From contig JACPMR010000012.1 in NCBI GenBank assembly GCA_016185945.1, forward strand, positions 1 through 64,000: a stretch of DNA of 64,000 bases, written 5' to 3'. The notes under the pieces were generated by a model that saw only the letters and a program-made list of their open reading frames with translations, had not been told where the DNA came from and ran no database searches. The translations under genes and the position numbers were made by a program. This stretch comes from Candidatus Woesearchaeota archaeon. Its GTDB lineage: Archaea; Nanobdellota; Nanobdellia; Woesearchaeales; GW2011-AR4. Below, piece by piece: positions 1 to 6,871 of the stretch; position 1 is the stretch's first letter; every line of letters begins with the position of its first letter.

Positions 1-91
1 TTTTCTTTAGTTCATTTGGCAAATGCAGCAAGCACGAAGTGCAATCAGCGTTAGGAGCGAAAAATAACATTGGCGGCAAACTGAGTGCAGA

Positions 92-160
92 GGAAATTTC
101 CCATGCGAAGTGTGGGGAATTTCCTTTGCGAATAGGGTTTTCACCAAGAAAACCCGTGTT
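92..160. repeat. Two tandem hairpins in the leading non-coding stretch
   Basis: Two inverted repeats lie one after the other: AGGAAATTTCCC paired with GGGGAATTTCCT, then GGGTTTTC paired with GAAAACCC. The rest of bases 1-445 holds no convincing gene. The 68-codon ORF at 39-245 runs straight through both hairpins and has no recognisable protein character. A further short inverted repeat (TATAACCT...AGGTTATA) lies near 240-275. Function unknown; possibly the end of a transcript or a structured RNA from the left. Confidence 0.45.
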
Positions 161-401
161 TGCCTGCCCTTGTTGTTATTTTTTGCGACGACTGAAATAT
201 CTGCATTTCAAACTAAAGAAAAAAATTGAGTATAACAGCCTATAACCTAAAGTCTTTAGATTTTAAGGTTATAAGGCTTAAATGCCTTGGATTTGATTGC
301 CCATAACCTGTTTTTCTGTATCCATTGCGGAGTTGGTAAATAAGTTGCTACTAGTTATTTTCTATATCGAAAATTACCACTGGACACTGGACATCTCTGC
401 A

Positions 402-416
402 TGAATTATTTAAACC
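402..416 (+). promoter_or_regulatory. Probable TATA box of the recombinase gene
   Basis: ATTATTTAAACC is a good archaeal TATA element. It lies about 35 bases before the ATG at 446. This spacing argues against the ATG at 401, which would place the TATA box inside the coding sequence. Confidence 0.4.
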
Positions 417-445
417 TTAGATGCTCATGGAGTAATGTGATTAAC

Positions 446-1276
446 ATGGATATTTCAGAATTGATAAGGAAAGAAGGGCTTAGAAGAGGATTAAGCCACA
501 GGACGATAAGGACTTACAGGCAATGTGTCAGAAAATTCTTCAATTGGCGCAGAAAGGAGCCAAATGAAATCAAGAAAGCCGATGTTAAGTCCTATCTTGA
601 CATTATGATTGAGAAAGGTGAGTGCGGCAGCACAATAAATGTAAACTTGAACGCATTGAAGTTTTTTTACGGGAATATCTTAAACAAGCGGCTAATGATA
701 AATATAAGATATTCAAAAACCCCGAAAGCGCTGCCAATAGTTTTGACTAAGGAAGAGATTACAATGCTGCTCAATTCAATAAGCAACCCAAAGCACAAGC
801 TTATGGCAAAGCTGATGTATTCTGCAGGGTTAAGGGTGAGCGAGCTTGTTCATCTCAAGCCGGAACATCTGGAAATAGAAAATGGCTACGGGTGGGTGAG
901 GCACGGCAAGGGCAACAAGGACAGGATGTTTGTCATAGCGGAGAGCATCAAGGAAGAACTGGCGTCATACATCTCAAAAGAATGCGTGTCTTCTGATTCT
1001 TATATATTTAGAGGATTCAATGGCCATATTACCACAGCGTCTGTAAGGTCTGTAATAAAAAATGCAAGGAAGAATTCCAAAATATCCAAGCATGCCCATC
1101 CGCACACTTTGCGGCACAGCTTTTCAACTCACCTTATAGAGAACGGAAGCAGCGTTGCAGAAGTCCAGTCATTGCTCGGGCACAGCAGCGCAGAAACAAC
1201 AATGGTCTATCTTCATATTGCCTCTCCAAAAATGATTGGCACAAGAAGCCCGATTGACAGCCTTCAAATGATGTAG
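446..1276 (+). CDS. xerA: Tyrosine recombinase, XerA/XerD-like
   Basis: Site-specific DNA recombinase of the tyrosine integrase family. The N-terminal SAM-like core-binding domain covers roughly residues 1-85. The C-terminal catalytic domain shows the full set: Arg in SAGLRVSELV, Lys in GKGNKDR, HTLRHSFSTHL, LLGHSS and the nucleophile Tyr in TTMVYLHIA. I chose ATG 446 rather than 401 because a TATA box lies at 402-416 and a GTGAT Shine-Dalgarno-like motif lies just upstream. At 276 aa it matches chromosomal archaeal XerA, which resolves chromosome dimers at dif. No phage genes are adjacent, so a housekeeping role is more likely than a mobile integrase, but I saw no dif site. It converges with ftsZ. 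Confidence 0.85.
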   Translation: MDISELIRKEGLRRGLSHRTIRTYRQCVRKFFNWRRKEPNEIKKADVKSYLDIMIEKGECGSTINVNLNALKFFYGNILNKRLMINIRYSKTPKALPIVLTKEEITMLLNSISNPKHKLMAKLMYSAGLRVSELVHLKPEHLEIENGYGWVRHGKGNKDRMFVIAESIKEELASYISKECVSSDSYIFRGFNGHITTASVRSVIKNARKNSKISKHAHPHTLRHSFSTHLIENGSSVAEVQSLLGHSSAETTMVYLHIASPKMIGTRSPIDSLQMM

Positions 1277-1350
1277 CTGAAGAGATTATTAAAAATTAGA
1301 AAAGCTAAGAAAAACATGCTAAGATAATTTGGTATAAAATTTAATATTAT

Positions 1351-2505
1351 CTAATCCAAAAACTCAATGCCAAGGTGCTGCTCAATTTCCTTCTTTTTCT
1401 TCTCGGCAGTTTTTTTGGTAGAGCCGAATATCTGTGATGACTTGACCCCTGTGACAATGAGCATTGTTCTTATTGTCTTTTCCATGTCCTTGTAGATTTG
1501 GGCGCCCCATATCACTCTTGCGTCCTCGTCAAGCTTTTCCGTTATGGTTTCAACAACTTTCCTTGCCTCATCAAGCGTCATGTCCTCGCCGCCAATTACA
1601 TTAATCAAAGCGCCGTTTGCTCCTGAAATGTCAACATCAAGCAATGGGTTGTTAATGGCCTTTTCAACTGCCTCAACAGCGCGATTTTCTGTATCAGATT
1701 CGCCAACACCAATCAATGCGACTCCCCCGCCCTTCATGACAGCCCTTATGTCGGCAAAGTCAAGGTTCACCAATCCTGCTTTTGTGACAAGCTCTGCAAT
1801 TCCCTTCACAGAATTTGTCAGTATCTCATCAGCAACCTTGAAGGCAGTATGCAACGGCAATTCAGGCGCCAACTCCAGCAATTTATCGTTTGGGATTACT
1901 ATTAAAGTGTCAACAACCTGCTCCATCTTTTCAAGCCCGATAACAGCATTTTCATATCTCCTGTGCCCTTCCATTGAGAATGGCATTGTCACAATCCCAA
2001 CAACAAGGCAGCCAAGCTTTTTTGCAACCTCTGCAACTACAGGAGCAGAGCCAGTTCCTGTCCCTCCACCTAAGCCGCAAGTCACAAAAACCATGTCGCA
2101 GTTTTGCAAGGCTTTCTTTATTTCAGGCTCCTGCTCTCGGGCTGCTTCTTCTCCCAACCTCGGCTCAGAGCCAGCGCCTAAGCCTTTAGTAAGCTCTCTT
2201 CCTATGAGGATTTTCTTATGAGCAGTAGTATAAAGCAAGTCCTGCGCATCTGTGTTGATAGCAATTGTCTCTGCTCCGACAATGCCAACTTCAGACATCC
2301 TGTTGATTGTGTTGTTGCCTCCGCCGCCGCAGCCAACCACCTTTATTGTGGCCCTTTGCCTTGCAAGCAGCTGCTCGAGTTCGGCATCAATGTCAGCAAC
2401 GCTTTTATCAGGCTGGATAGGCTTTCTCTCTATAGAAAGAAGTTTGGGATTGTCGTTCATCTCGACTTCCATTGCCTGCTCAATGATGGACTTCACAAAA
2501 CTCAC
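1351..2505 (-). CDS. ftsZ: Cell division GTPase FtsZ
   Basis: Tubulin-like GTPase that forms the cytokinetic ring at midcell. The GTP-binding core shows VGCGGGGNNTINRM near residue 57, the tubulin signature GGGTGTGSAPVVAEV near residue 147, the T7-loop region with NLDFADIRAVM, and a C-terminal domain ending in a Lys-rich segment and IEQHLGIEFLD. An acidic N-terminal extension of about 50 residues precedes the core, as is common in archaeal FtsZ. Length 384 aa is normal. An AT-rich promoter (TATTTAAATTTATT on the opposite reading) lies at about 2540-2560. No sepF or second ftsZ is visible in the window. Confidence 0.97.
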   Translation of the reverse strand: MSFVKSIIEQAMEVEMNDNPKLLSIERKPIQPDKSVADIDAELEQLLARQRATIKVVGCGGGGNNTINRMSEVGIVGAETIAINTDAQDLLYTTAHKKILIGRELTKGLGAGSEPRLGEEAAREQEPEIKKALQNCDMVFVTCGLGGGTGTGSAPVVAEVAKKLGCLVVGIVTMPFSMEGHRRYENAVIGLEKMEQVVDTLIVIPNDKLLELAPELPLHTAFKVADEILTNSVKGIAELVTKAGLVNLDFADIRAVMKGGGVALIGVGESDTENRAVEAVEKAINNPLLDVDISGANGALINVIGGEDMTLDEARKVVETITEKLDEDARVIWGAQIYKDMEKTIRTMLIVTGVKSSQIFGSTKKTAEKKKKEIEQHLGIEFLD

Positions 2506-2564
2506 CCTTTTATTGCTTTTTATTATTCTGGAATGGTTATAACTAATATTTAAATTTATTTGTT

Positions 2565-3224
2565 TTAATCTTCAAGAATAGTAAATTCCACCTTTTTGAT
2601 AGATGGGATAGTCCTTTCTGCCGCTTTCCCAAATTCATCCTGGGCTTCTTTCGGCAGCTTTTCCTTGAGCCTTATTTCAGCAATGCCGTCTTTTATCTCA
2701 ATGCCCGCTTCTCTTATGTGAAAATGCAGCTTCAGCAATGCGCTTACCTTTTCCTTGTCGTCCTCTACAATCCTGTTTATCTTTATATTGTATACCAAAT
2801 CCTTCCCTGAAAGGGGATGGTTGAAGTCAACAAGAACTCTGCCGCCGCTTACTGTCTTTACAATGCCGAACACACCATCGATGTTGAGCTGCAATCCCGG
2901 CACTGGCTGTATGTTTTGCTTGCTGAACTTGTTCAATGGAATCATCTGGATGAGCTTTGCATCCTTTTTGCCGAAGGCGTCTTGCGAGCTTATGCCAAAA
3001 GTATACTCCTTGCCTGTCTCCTTGCCAACCATGTGCTCATCAAGCGCCTTGAGCAGATTGGCTTCTCCAACGCAAATGACAACAGGGCTGTAATCTGCCT
3101 CCTTGTCATAGAGATCGTTTGTCTTTGCAATATTTTCGCTTGTGGTGTCAAATACTGCATTGTCATCCTTTGTGCTGCCGGTATATTCTATCTCCACAAA
3201 ATCGTGCTTTTTTACAACTGCCAT
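2565..3224 (-). CDS. FKBP-type peptidyl-prolyl isomerase, SlyD-like
   Basis: Proline cis-trans isomerase and chaperone. The split FKBP fold reads VEIEYTG...VFDTT at the N-terminus, an IF-type insert (residues about 85-135), then FNHPLSGKDLVYNIKI, typical of archaeal long FKBPs. A C-terminal extension of about 70 residues follows, also usual in archaea. The ORF track starts at 3311, but I choose ATG 3224. The family begins with VVKKHDFVEIEYTG, and a TATA box (CTTTATAAAC in gene orientation, near 3250-3260) sits about 28 bases upstream, implying a near-leaderless mRNA. Cytoplasmic. Confidence 0.88.
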   Translation of the reverse strand: MAVVKKHDFVEIEYTGSTKDDNAVFDTTSENIAKTNDLYDKEADYSPVVICVGEANLLKALDEHMVGKETGKEYTFGISSQDAFGKKDAKLIQMIPLNKFSKQNIQPVPGLQLNIDGVFGIVKTVSGGRVLVDFNHPLSGKDLVYNIKINRIVEDDKEKVSALLKLHFHIREAGIEIKDGIAEIRLKEKLPKEAQDEFGKAAERTIPSIKKVEFTILED

Positions 3225-3331
3225 AAGAAATGGATTTTGAACAACAAAATCGTTTATAAAGTTTTCTGAATCATACGTCTCATTAAAATAATCGATAGAT
3301 TTAAATACCAATTGATATTTTTATATATCAA

Positions 3332-3850
3332 ATGATAGAAAAATCTACCATCGAGAAGATTTTGGAAATATTTTTTGAGAATCCTTCAAGAGAATTTCAT
3401 CTTAGGGGGTTATCCAGATTACTAAAATTTTCGATGCCAACAATAATCTCGACTACAGATATTCTAGCTAAAGAAAAATTAATAATAAAAATTAGAAGTA
3501 AGGTATTGACTAAAGTTAAGGCAAACAGGGAAAACATTAATTTTATTAGATTAAAGCGCTTGCATAATCTTGAAAAGATTTATGCTTCTGGAATTGTGGA
3601 TTATCTCTCAAATGCTTATAATTACCCCAAACTTATAATCCTCTTTGGAAGCTTCTCTCGCGGAGATGATATAGAAACATCTGATATAGATATAGCGATA
3701 ATAACAAACAAAAGGCTTAGCTTGGACTTTAAAAAATATGCTGAAATTTTGAAAAAGAACATAAATATACATGAAATTGATTTAAGTAAAATAAGCGATG
3801 AATTTAAGGCAAACCTTAAAAATGGAATCGTTTTGGAGGGCTCATGGTAA
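3332..3850 (+). CDS. Winged-helix nucleotidyltransferase (MNT component of a MNT/HEPN pair)
   Basis: The N-terminal ~65 residues look like a winged helix (HLRGLSRLLKFSMPTI). The C-terminal half is a minimal nucleotidyltransferase with LFGSFSRGDDIETSDIDIAII, giving the GSxxRG...DxD metal-binding pattern. The next gene is a HEPN protein that overlaps it by 7 bases, the classic two-gene MNT/HEPN arrangement. In characterised pairs the MNT protein AMPylates and neutralises a HEPN RNase; here that is inference. The wHTH suggests it may also act as autoregulator. An AT-rich region (TTTTTATATATC) just upstream is a likely promoter. Confidence 0.82.
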   Translation: MIEKSTIEKILEIFFENPSREFHLRGLSRLLKFSMPTIISTTDILAKEKLIIKIRSKVLTKVKANRENINFIRLKRLHNLEKIYASGIVDYLSNAYNYPKLIILFGSFSRGDDIETSDIDIAIITNKRLSLDFKKYAEILKKNINIHEIDLSKISDEFKANLKNGIVLEGSW

Positions 3851-4257
3851 AAGAATTTGAATTCTTTTTACATAAAGGAGAAGTCAAAAAACAGCAGCCT
3901 GATAAAAATCTGTCAAAAGCCACTTTTAAGGACAGCTTGGAGCGACTTGAGTTGGCTAAATATTTGTTGCAAAAAAGCAAACCAAAGTATATTCTTGAAA
4001 ACGCATACGAGGCTATGCGAGAAGCAGCTGATTCACTACTTTATTCGGAAGGTTTTAAATCATTCTCCCACGAGGCATCCATTGTGTACCTCCTCAAAAA
4101 AGGATTCAATGAACAAGATGTCATGGAATTTGACAGATTTAGAAAGATACGCAATGGCATTAAGTACTATGGCAGAGATTGTGACGAGTCAGATGCCAAA
4201 TTAGCAATTCAGTTGGCGGAGAAAATCATAGATAAGGTAAAAAGGATATTAAAATAA
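3844..4257 (+). CDS. HEPN-domain protein (probable RNase toxin partner)
   Basis: All-helical 137-aa protein whose C-terminal third carries DRFRKIRNGIKYYG. This is the HEPN catalytic-type arginine region, with Tyr where many family members have His. It is translationally coupled to the preceding nucleotidyltransferase through a 7-base overlap, so the two probably work as a toxin-antitoxin or stress-response unit. Substitution of the usual Rx4-6H histidine by Tyr may lower or remove RNase activity; that is inference. Confidence 0.75.
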   Translation: MVKEFEFFLHKGEVKKQQPDKNLSKATFKDSLERLELAKYLLQKSKPKYILENAYEAMREAADSLLYSEGFKSFSHEASIVYLLKKGFNEQDVMEFDRFRKIRNGIKYYGRDCDESDAKLAIQLAEKIIDKVKRILK

Positions 4258-4280
4258 ATTGGCATTACACAAATAAAATT

Positions 4281-4816
4281 TTATCTTTTCTTCTCCACAA
4301 ACTCCACAATCTTATCCACAACCTGATTTGGGGCTATATTTGTCGTATCAATAAAAAAGTTATACAATTTTTTGTCAAGATAATCCGTGCCATAATACTT
4401 CATGTATCTTTTCTGCTCGCTCTCCTCCCTTTTTTTGATGTTCTTTATTGTTTCATCCAAATCATTGCTTTTTTCGTGCTCCCTGTTGTCTTTCAGGATT
4501 CTTTTTGCCCTTTCTTCATCATCTGCTTCCAGGAAAACTTTGATATCTGCATGGGGAAGAAAGCTGTCAATCTGCCGTCAACAACAAAGTTGTCTTTTTC
4601 TTGTCCAAGCTCTTTTAATTTATCATCAAGCTCCAAGTCAATTGACTTGTCTTGTTCTGCAAGCTGATTTAGCTCAAGGAGGGTTATGCCCTTTTCTTTG
4701 GCCATCGCCCTCATCAAATCGCCGATAGAATAATGCTTAAGATTGAGTTTGTGAGCAAGCAGTTTTGCCACAGTGCTTTTTCCAGTGCCTGCCTTTCCAG
4801 AAATTGTTATTCTCAT
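4281..4816 (-). pseudogene. cmk: Cytidylate kinase, split by a frameshift
   Basis: CMP kinase of the archaeal short type, phosphorylating CMP/dCMP. The N-terminal frame has the P-loop GKAGTGKSTVAKLLA, then SIGDLMRAMA and VVDGRLTAFF. At that point the frame is lost in a run of four C. One more C would restore PHADIKVFLEADDEERAKRIL and carry the protein through REESEQKRYMKYYGTDY to a stop at 4281, giving a normal ~178-aa enzyme. Everything downstream of the shift looks intact, so either a very recent inactivation or a base-calling error in a homopolymer is possible. CMP kinase is normally essential, which makes an error plausible. Confidence 0.8.
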
Positions 4817-4920
4817 ACAGTGCTGATATAGGAATTGGTATTTATATTTTGTTTTTTTTTGCTTTTTTCATTTGCGATTTTTACATAATTTATAAATTTT
4901 GATTTCTTACATTTCAAAAA

Positions 4921-4932
4921 AGTTTTTAAACC
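4921..4932 (+). promoter_or_regulatory. TATA-like element for a leaderless HTH gene
   Basis: AGTTTTTAAACC lies about 25-30 bases before the ATG at 4954, the standard distance between an archaeal TATA box and a start site. There is no Shine-Dalgarno sequence, so the mRNA is probably leaderless. Confidence 0.4.
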
Positions 4933-4953
4933 ACAATTCTTTCTGCTTTTGCT

Positions 4954-5817
4954 ATGAAGCAGACATTGCTGGATAAAGTAAGCATCTTTTTGCTAAGGAA
5001 AGGATTTACCCTAAAAAATCTAACAAGGGCTTGCTTTGATATTTTAGCAAGAAAAAACAGCCAGATTCTTTTAATCAAAGTTCTTGAGGACGCAAACTCC
5101 ATAAGCAGGCAGTACACAGAGGAGATGAATGCTGTCGCTTCTTACATGAATGCTTCTCCATTGATAATTGCAGAAAAAGCAGGTGACAAGCTGGAGAATA
5201 ATATTGTGTATTCAAGATTTGACATGTACACTTTGAACTTGAGCACATTCGTGCAGTGCATTGACAACAAGTTTCCTTTCATAAAAAGGGGAAAAGCAGG
5301 ACTGACAGCGTCTATTGTCGGGAAAAAACTGAAGGAGAAAAGGGAGGAGCTGGGTTACTCACTAAACGCATTGTCCAAGAAGCTTGGAGTGACAAGCAGG
5401 ATGGTTACAAAGTATGAAAATGAAAATTCTGAAGTCACAATCAACAAGGCAATGAAGATATACGATGTGCTTGGGCATCAGGTTTTCAGCCAGATTGAGG
5501 TATTCACGCAGAGGGAGCAGGGAGAGAGCAAGTTCGAGACAGCAGTTTCAAAAAAATATATGGAACTTGGCTTTGATGCAACCGAGACAAAGAAAACTCC
5601 CTTTGACATAATAGCAAAGAAGGACAAGGAGATAATCCTGACTGAGGTTAGCGACAAGGTAAATCCTCAATTGCAGTCATTGTCCAAATTGATTGAAGCA
5701 GACAATCTTGTTATTTTCAAAAAGAAAAAGCCAAAAGACATACCTGCAATGACAAAAAAAGAATTCATGGACTTTGAGAAGGCAAATGAACTGGTTAAGT
5801 TTCTGAAGGAGTTTTGA
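4954..5817 (+). CDS. Archaeal HTH transcriptional regulator with flanking nuclease-like folds (COG1395-type)
   Basis: A 287-aa protein in three parts: an N-terminal region with LARKNSQILLIKVLEDANSI that resembles a restriction-endonuclease-like core, a Cro/CI-type helix-turn-helix at about residues 128-185 (KLKEKREELGYSLNALSKKLGVTSRMVTKYEN), and a C-terminal region that repeats the first fold (FDIIAKKDKEIILTEVSDKV). This architecture matches the archaeal predicted-regulator family in COG1395. The ligand and target genes are unknown. It stands alone between the cytidylate kinase and a long non-coding stretch. Confidence 0.78.
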   Translation: MKQTLLDKVSIFLLRKGFTLKNLTRACFDILARKNSQILLIKVLEDANSISRQYTEEMNAVASYMNASPLIIAEKAGDKLENNIVYSRFDMYTLNLSTFVQCIDNKFPFIKRGKAGLTASIVGKKLKEKREELGYSLNALSKKLGVTSRMVTKYENENSEVTINKAMKIYDVLGHQVFSQIEVFTQREQGESKFETAVSKKYMELGFDATETKKTPFDIIAKKDKEIILTEVSDKVNPQLQSLSKLIEADNLVIFKKKKPKDIPAMTKKEFMDFEKANELVKFLKEF

Positions 5818-6143
5818 AAAACAATTAATTTTAATTCTAAAATTTTCAATAATCGGCTTTTGCTTTTCTAAAAAACAATGAGTAAATCTTTTTATTTCAA
5901 TCACTAAGGCTTCCTAAAAACAATGATTAGATATTTTTAAATCAAAAAACTGGCTTCCCTGTCGATGTCATTGTGAGGAGGGAACCACAGCCTCTTCTGT
6001 TGCACTATTCAGTTTACATTCAAGTGCTACTGCACTGCGGGGCACCCATTTTACTTTATTGTGCTAATGGGTCGCCATCGTGATTGATTTTATATGTTAT
6101 TGAAATTTGTTACTTGATAAATATTGAATAAAACTATTTTTTA
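5818..6143. other. Long non-coding stretch with imperfect repeats and a hairpin
   Basis: About 330 bases without a credible ORF. It contains a near-direct repeat (AAAACAATGA-TA-AT, near 5873 and 5919) and an inverted repeat ACCCATT...AATGGGT around 6045-6075. The latter could form part of a structured RNA. I recognise no RNA family. Confidence 0.35.
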
Positions 6144-6162
6144 CCGAAAGCTTTAAATATAA
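6144..6162 (+). promoter_or_regulatory. Strong BRE/TATA promoter
   Basis: CCGAAAGCTTTAAATATAA combines a purine-rich BRE with a TATA box about 25 bases before the ATG at 6186. It closely resembles the promoter at 8701 (CCGAAATCTTTATATAC). This is probably the main promoter for the micro-ORFs and the ThDP enzyme downstream. Confidence 0.6.
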
Positions 6163-6185
6163 CTGATTTATTCATTTTATATAAA

Positions 6186-6257
6186 ATGGCACATAGCAAT
6201 AAAATGGGATTAAGCATTATTTCTCTGATTTTGCTAGTGCTGATTATCGTGGCTTAA
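6186..6257 (+). CDS. Micro-ORF, 23-aa hydrophobic peptide
   Basis: Too short for the ORF track. Encodes a basic/polar start MAHSNKMG followed by SIISLILLVLIIVA, a single short membrane segment, then stop. It sits at leaderless distance from a strong promoter. Its hydrophobic end is very similar to that of the micro-ORF at 6310 (ILILLVIIIL), and both carry CTGATTTTGCTAGTG at the DNA level. The conserved pairing favours real translation. Function unknown: a membrane microprotein or a leader peptide are the options. Confidence 0.5.
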   Translation: MAHSNKMGLSIISLILLVLIIVA

Positions 6258-6309
6258 AAGCCACCTTTACTTGTTTAAAAATTCTACAAGGTTAAAGGTG
6301 ATAACAATT

Positions 6310-6399
6310 ATGGTTCATGCTAAAATCATGCAAAAAAATCAAATGAAATCAATTTCAACCATCAACATACTGATTTTGCTAGTGATTATTATTTTGTGA
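6310..6399 (+). CDS. Micro-ORF, 29-aa hydrophobic peptide
   Basis: Encodes a 29-aa peptide with a basic N-terminal half (HAKIMQKNQMK) and the tail STINILILLVIIIL. An AAGGTGAT Shine-Dalgarno sequence lies just upstream (6291-6302). It looks like a second copy of the 6186 micro-ORF with a longer N-terminus. Downstream are another short ORF and the ThDP enzyme operon, all with good SD sites. Confidence 0.5.
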   Translation: MVHAKIMQKNQMKSISTINILILLVIIIL

Positions 6400-6487
6400 A
6401 GGCTGCTTTAATTCTGGCCTTTGCATTGAAAGAAATGAGGTAATGCTACAAAATGAAAAACAAACAACAAATGGAGGATGATGGGGA

Positions 6488-6790
6488 ATGAGCGGTTCTG
6501 ATACAACTATAGGCAAAGTTATTCAGGCATTAACTTCACAAGGACATGGAATTACTACATTAAAATTGCCAGCAGGACTAAATGGTTTTACTGCAAATGG
6601 CGCTCCGGAAAGTATTGTGCCTCTTTTATCAGTTGTTTATAATGGACAACCTCAAAGCAAATTTATTCCAGCAGCCACAAAACCAAATGGACTAGAATCA
6701 CAACACGTAATATTTGCTTTGATGGACACATACAACCATCTAAATCCTGATTTGAGTGACCCTTTGATGGTTGCTTACAATTATCAATAA
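6488..6790 (+). CDS. Uncharacterised 100-aa protein
   Basis: Not recognised. The protein is small, Gly/Pro/Asn-rich, without signal peptide or membrane segment (contains GHGITTLKLPAGLNGF and ESQHVIFALMDTYNHLNPDL). A GGAGG Shine-Dalgarno core lies 11 bases before the ATG. It is followed after 22 bases by a micro-ORF and then by the ThDP enzyme, so it probably belongs to the same transcript. It could be a partner subunit of that enzyme; inference only. Confidence 0.6.
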   Translation: MSGSDTTIGKVIQALTSQGHGITTLKLPAGLNGFTANGAPESIVPLLSVVYNGQPQSKFIPAATKPNGLESQHVIFALMDTYNHLNPDLSDPLMVAYNYQ

Positions 6791-6812
6791 AAATTGGAGG
6801 TGATAAGATAGG

Positions 6813-6869
6813 ATGAAATTCGACACAATGAACTTCGAAGACACAATGGAAGAATTCAGGGAGAAGTAG
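6813..6869 (+). CDS. Micro-ORF, 18 aa, between the unknown gene and the ThDP enzyme
   Basis: Starts with ATG after a very strong Shine-Dalgarno sequence (TTGGAGGTGATAAG) and ends two bases before the ATG of the ThDP enzyme. The peptide is acidic (MKFDTMNFED...EEFREK). The enzyme itself has only a weak SD (GGGAGAAG) that falls inside this micro-ORF, so translation of the large gene is probably coupled to this short one. A coupling leader is the best guess. Confidence 0.5.
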   Translation: MKFDTMNFEDTMEEFREK

Positions 6870-6871
6870 AG

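Noticed and set aside
39-245. 68-aa ORF at the left edge
   Set aside because: It runs through two perfect hairpins, has odd composition and no promoter or ribosome-binding site. Treated as non-coding.
401-445. Recombinase start at ATG 401
   Set aside because: A TATA box overlaps these codons; ATG 446 has a better ribosome-binding site.
446-1276. Integrase as evidence of a provirus or integrative element
   Set aside because: No phage, plasmid or attachment-site features nearby; XerA is a normal chromosomal archaeal gene.
1544-2553. Several long ORFs opposite ftsZ
   Set aside because: They are antisense shadows of a well conserved gene.
3225-3311. 29-residue extension of the FKBP
   Set aside because: A TATA box lies inside; the family starts at the internal ATG.
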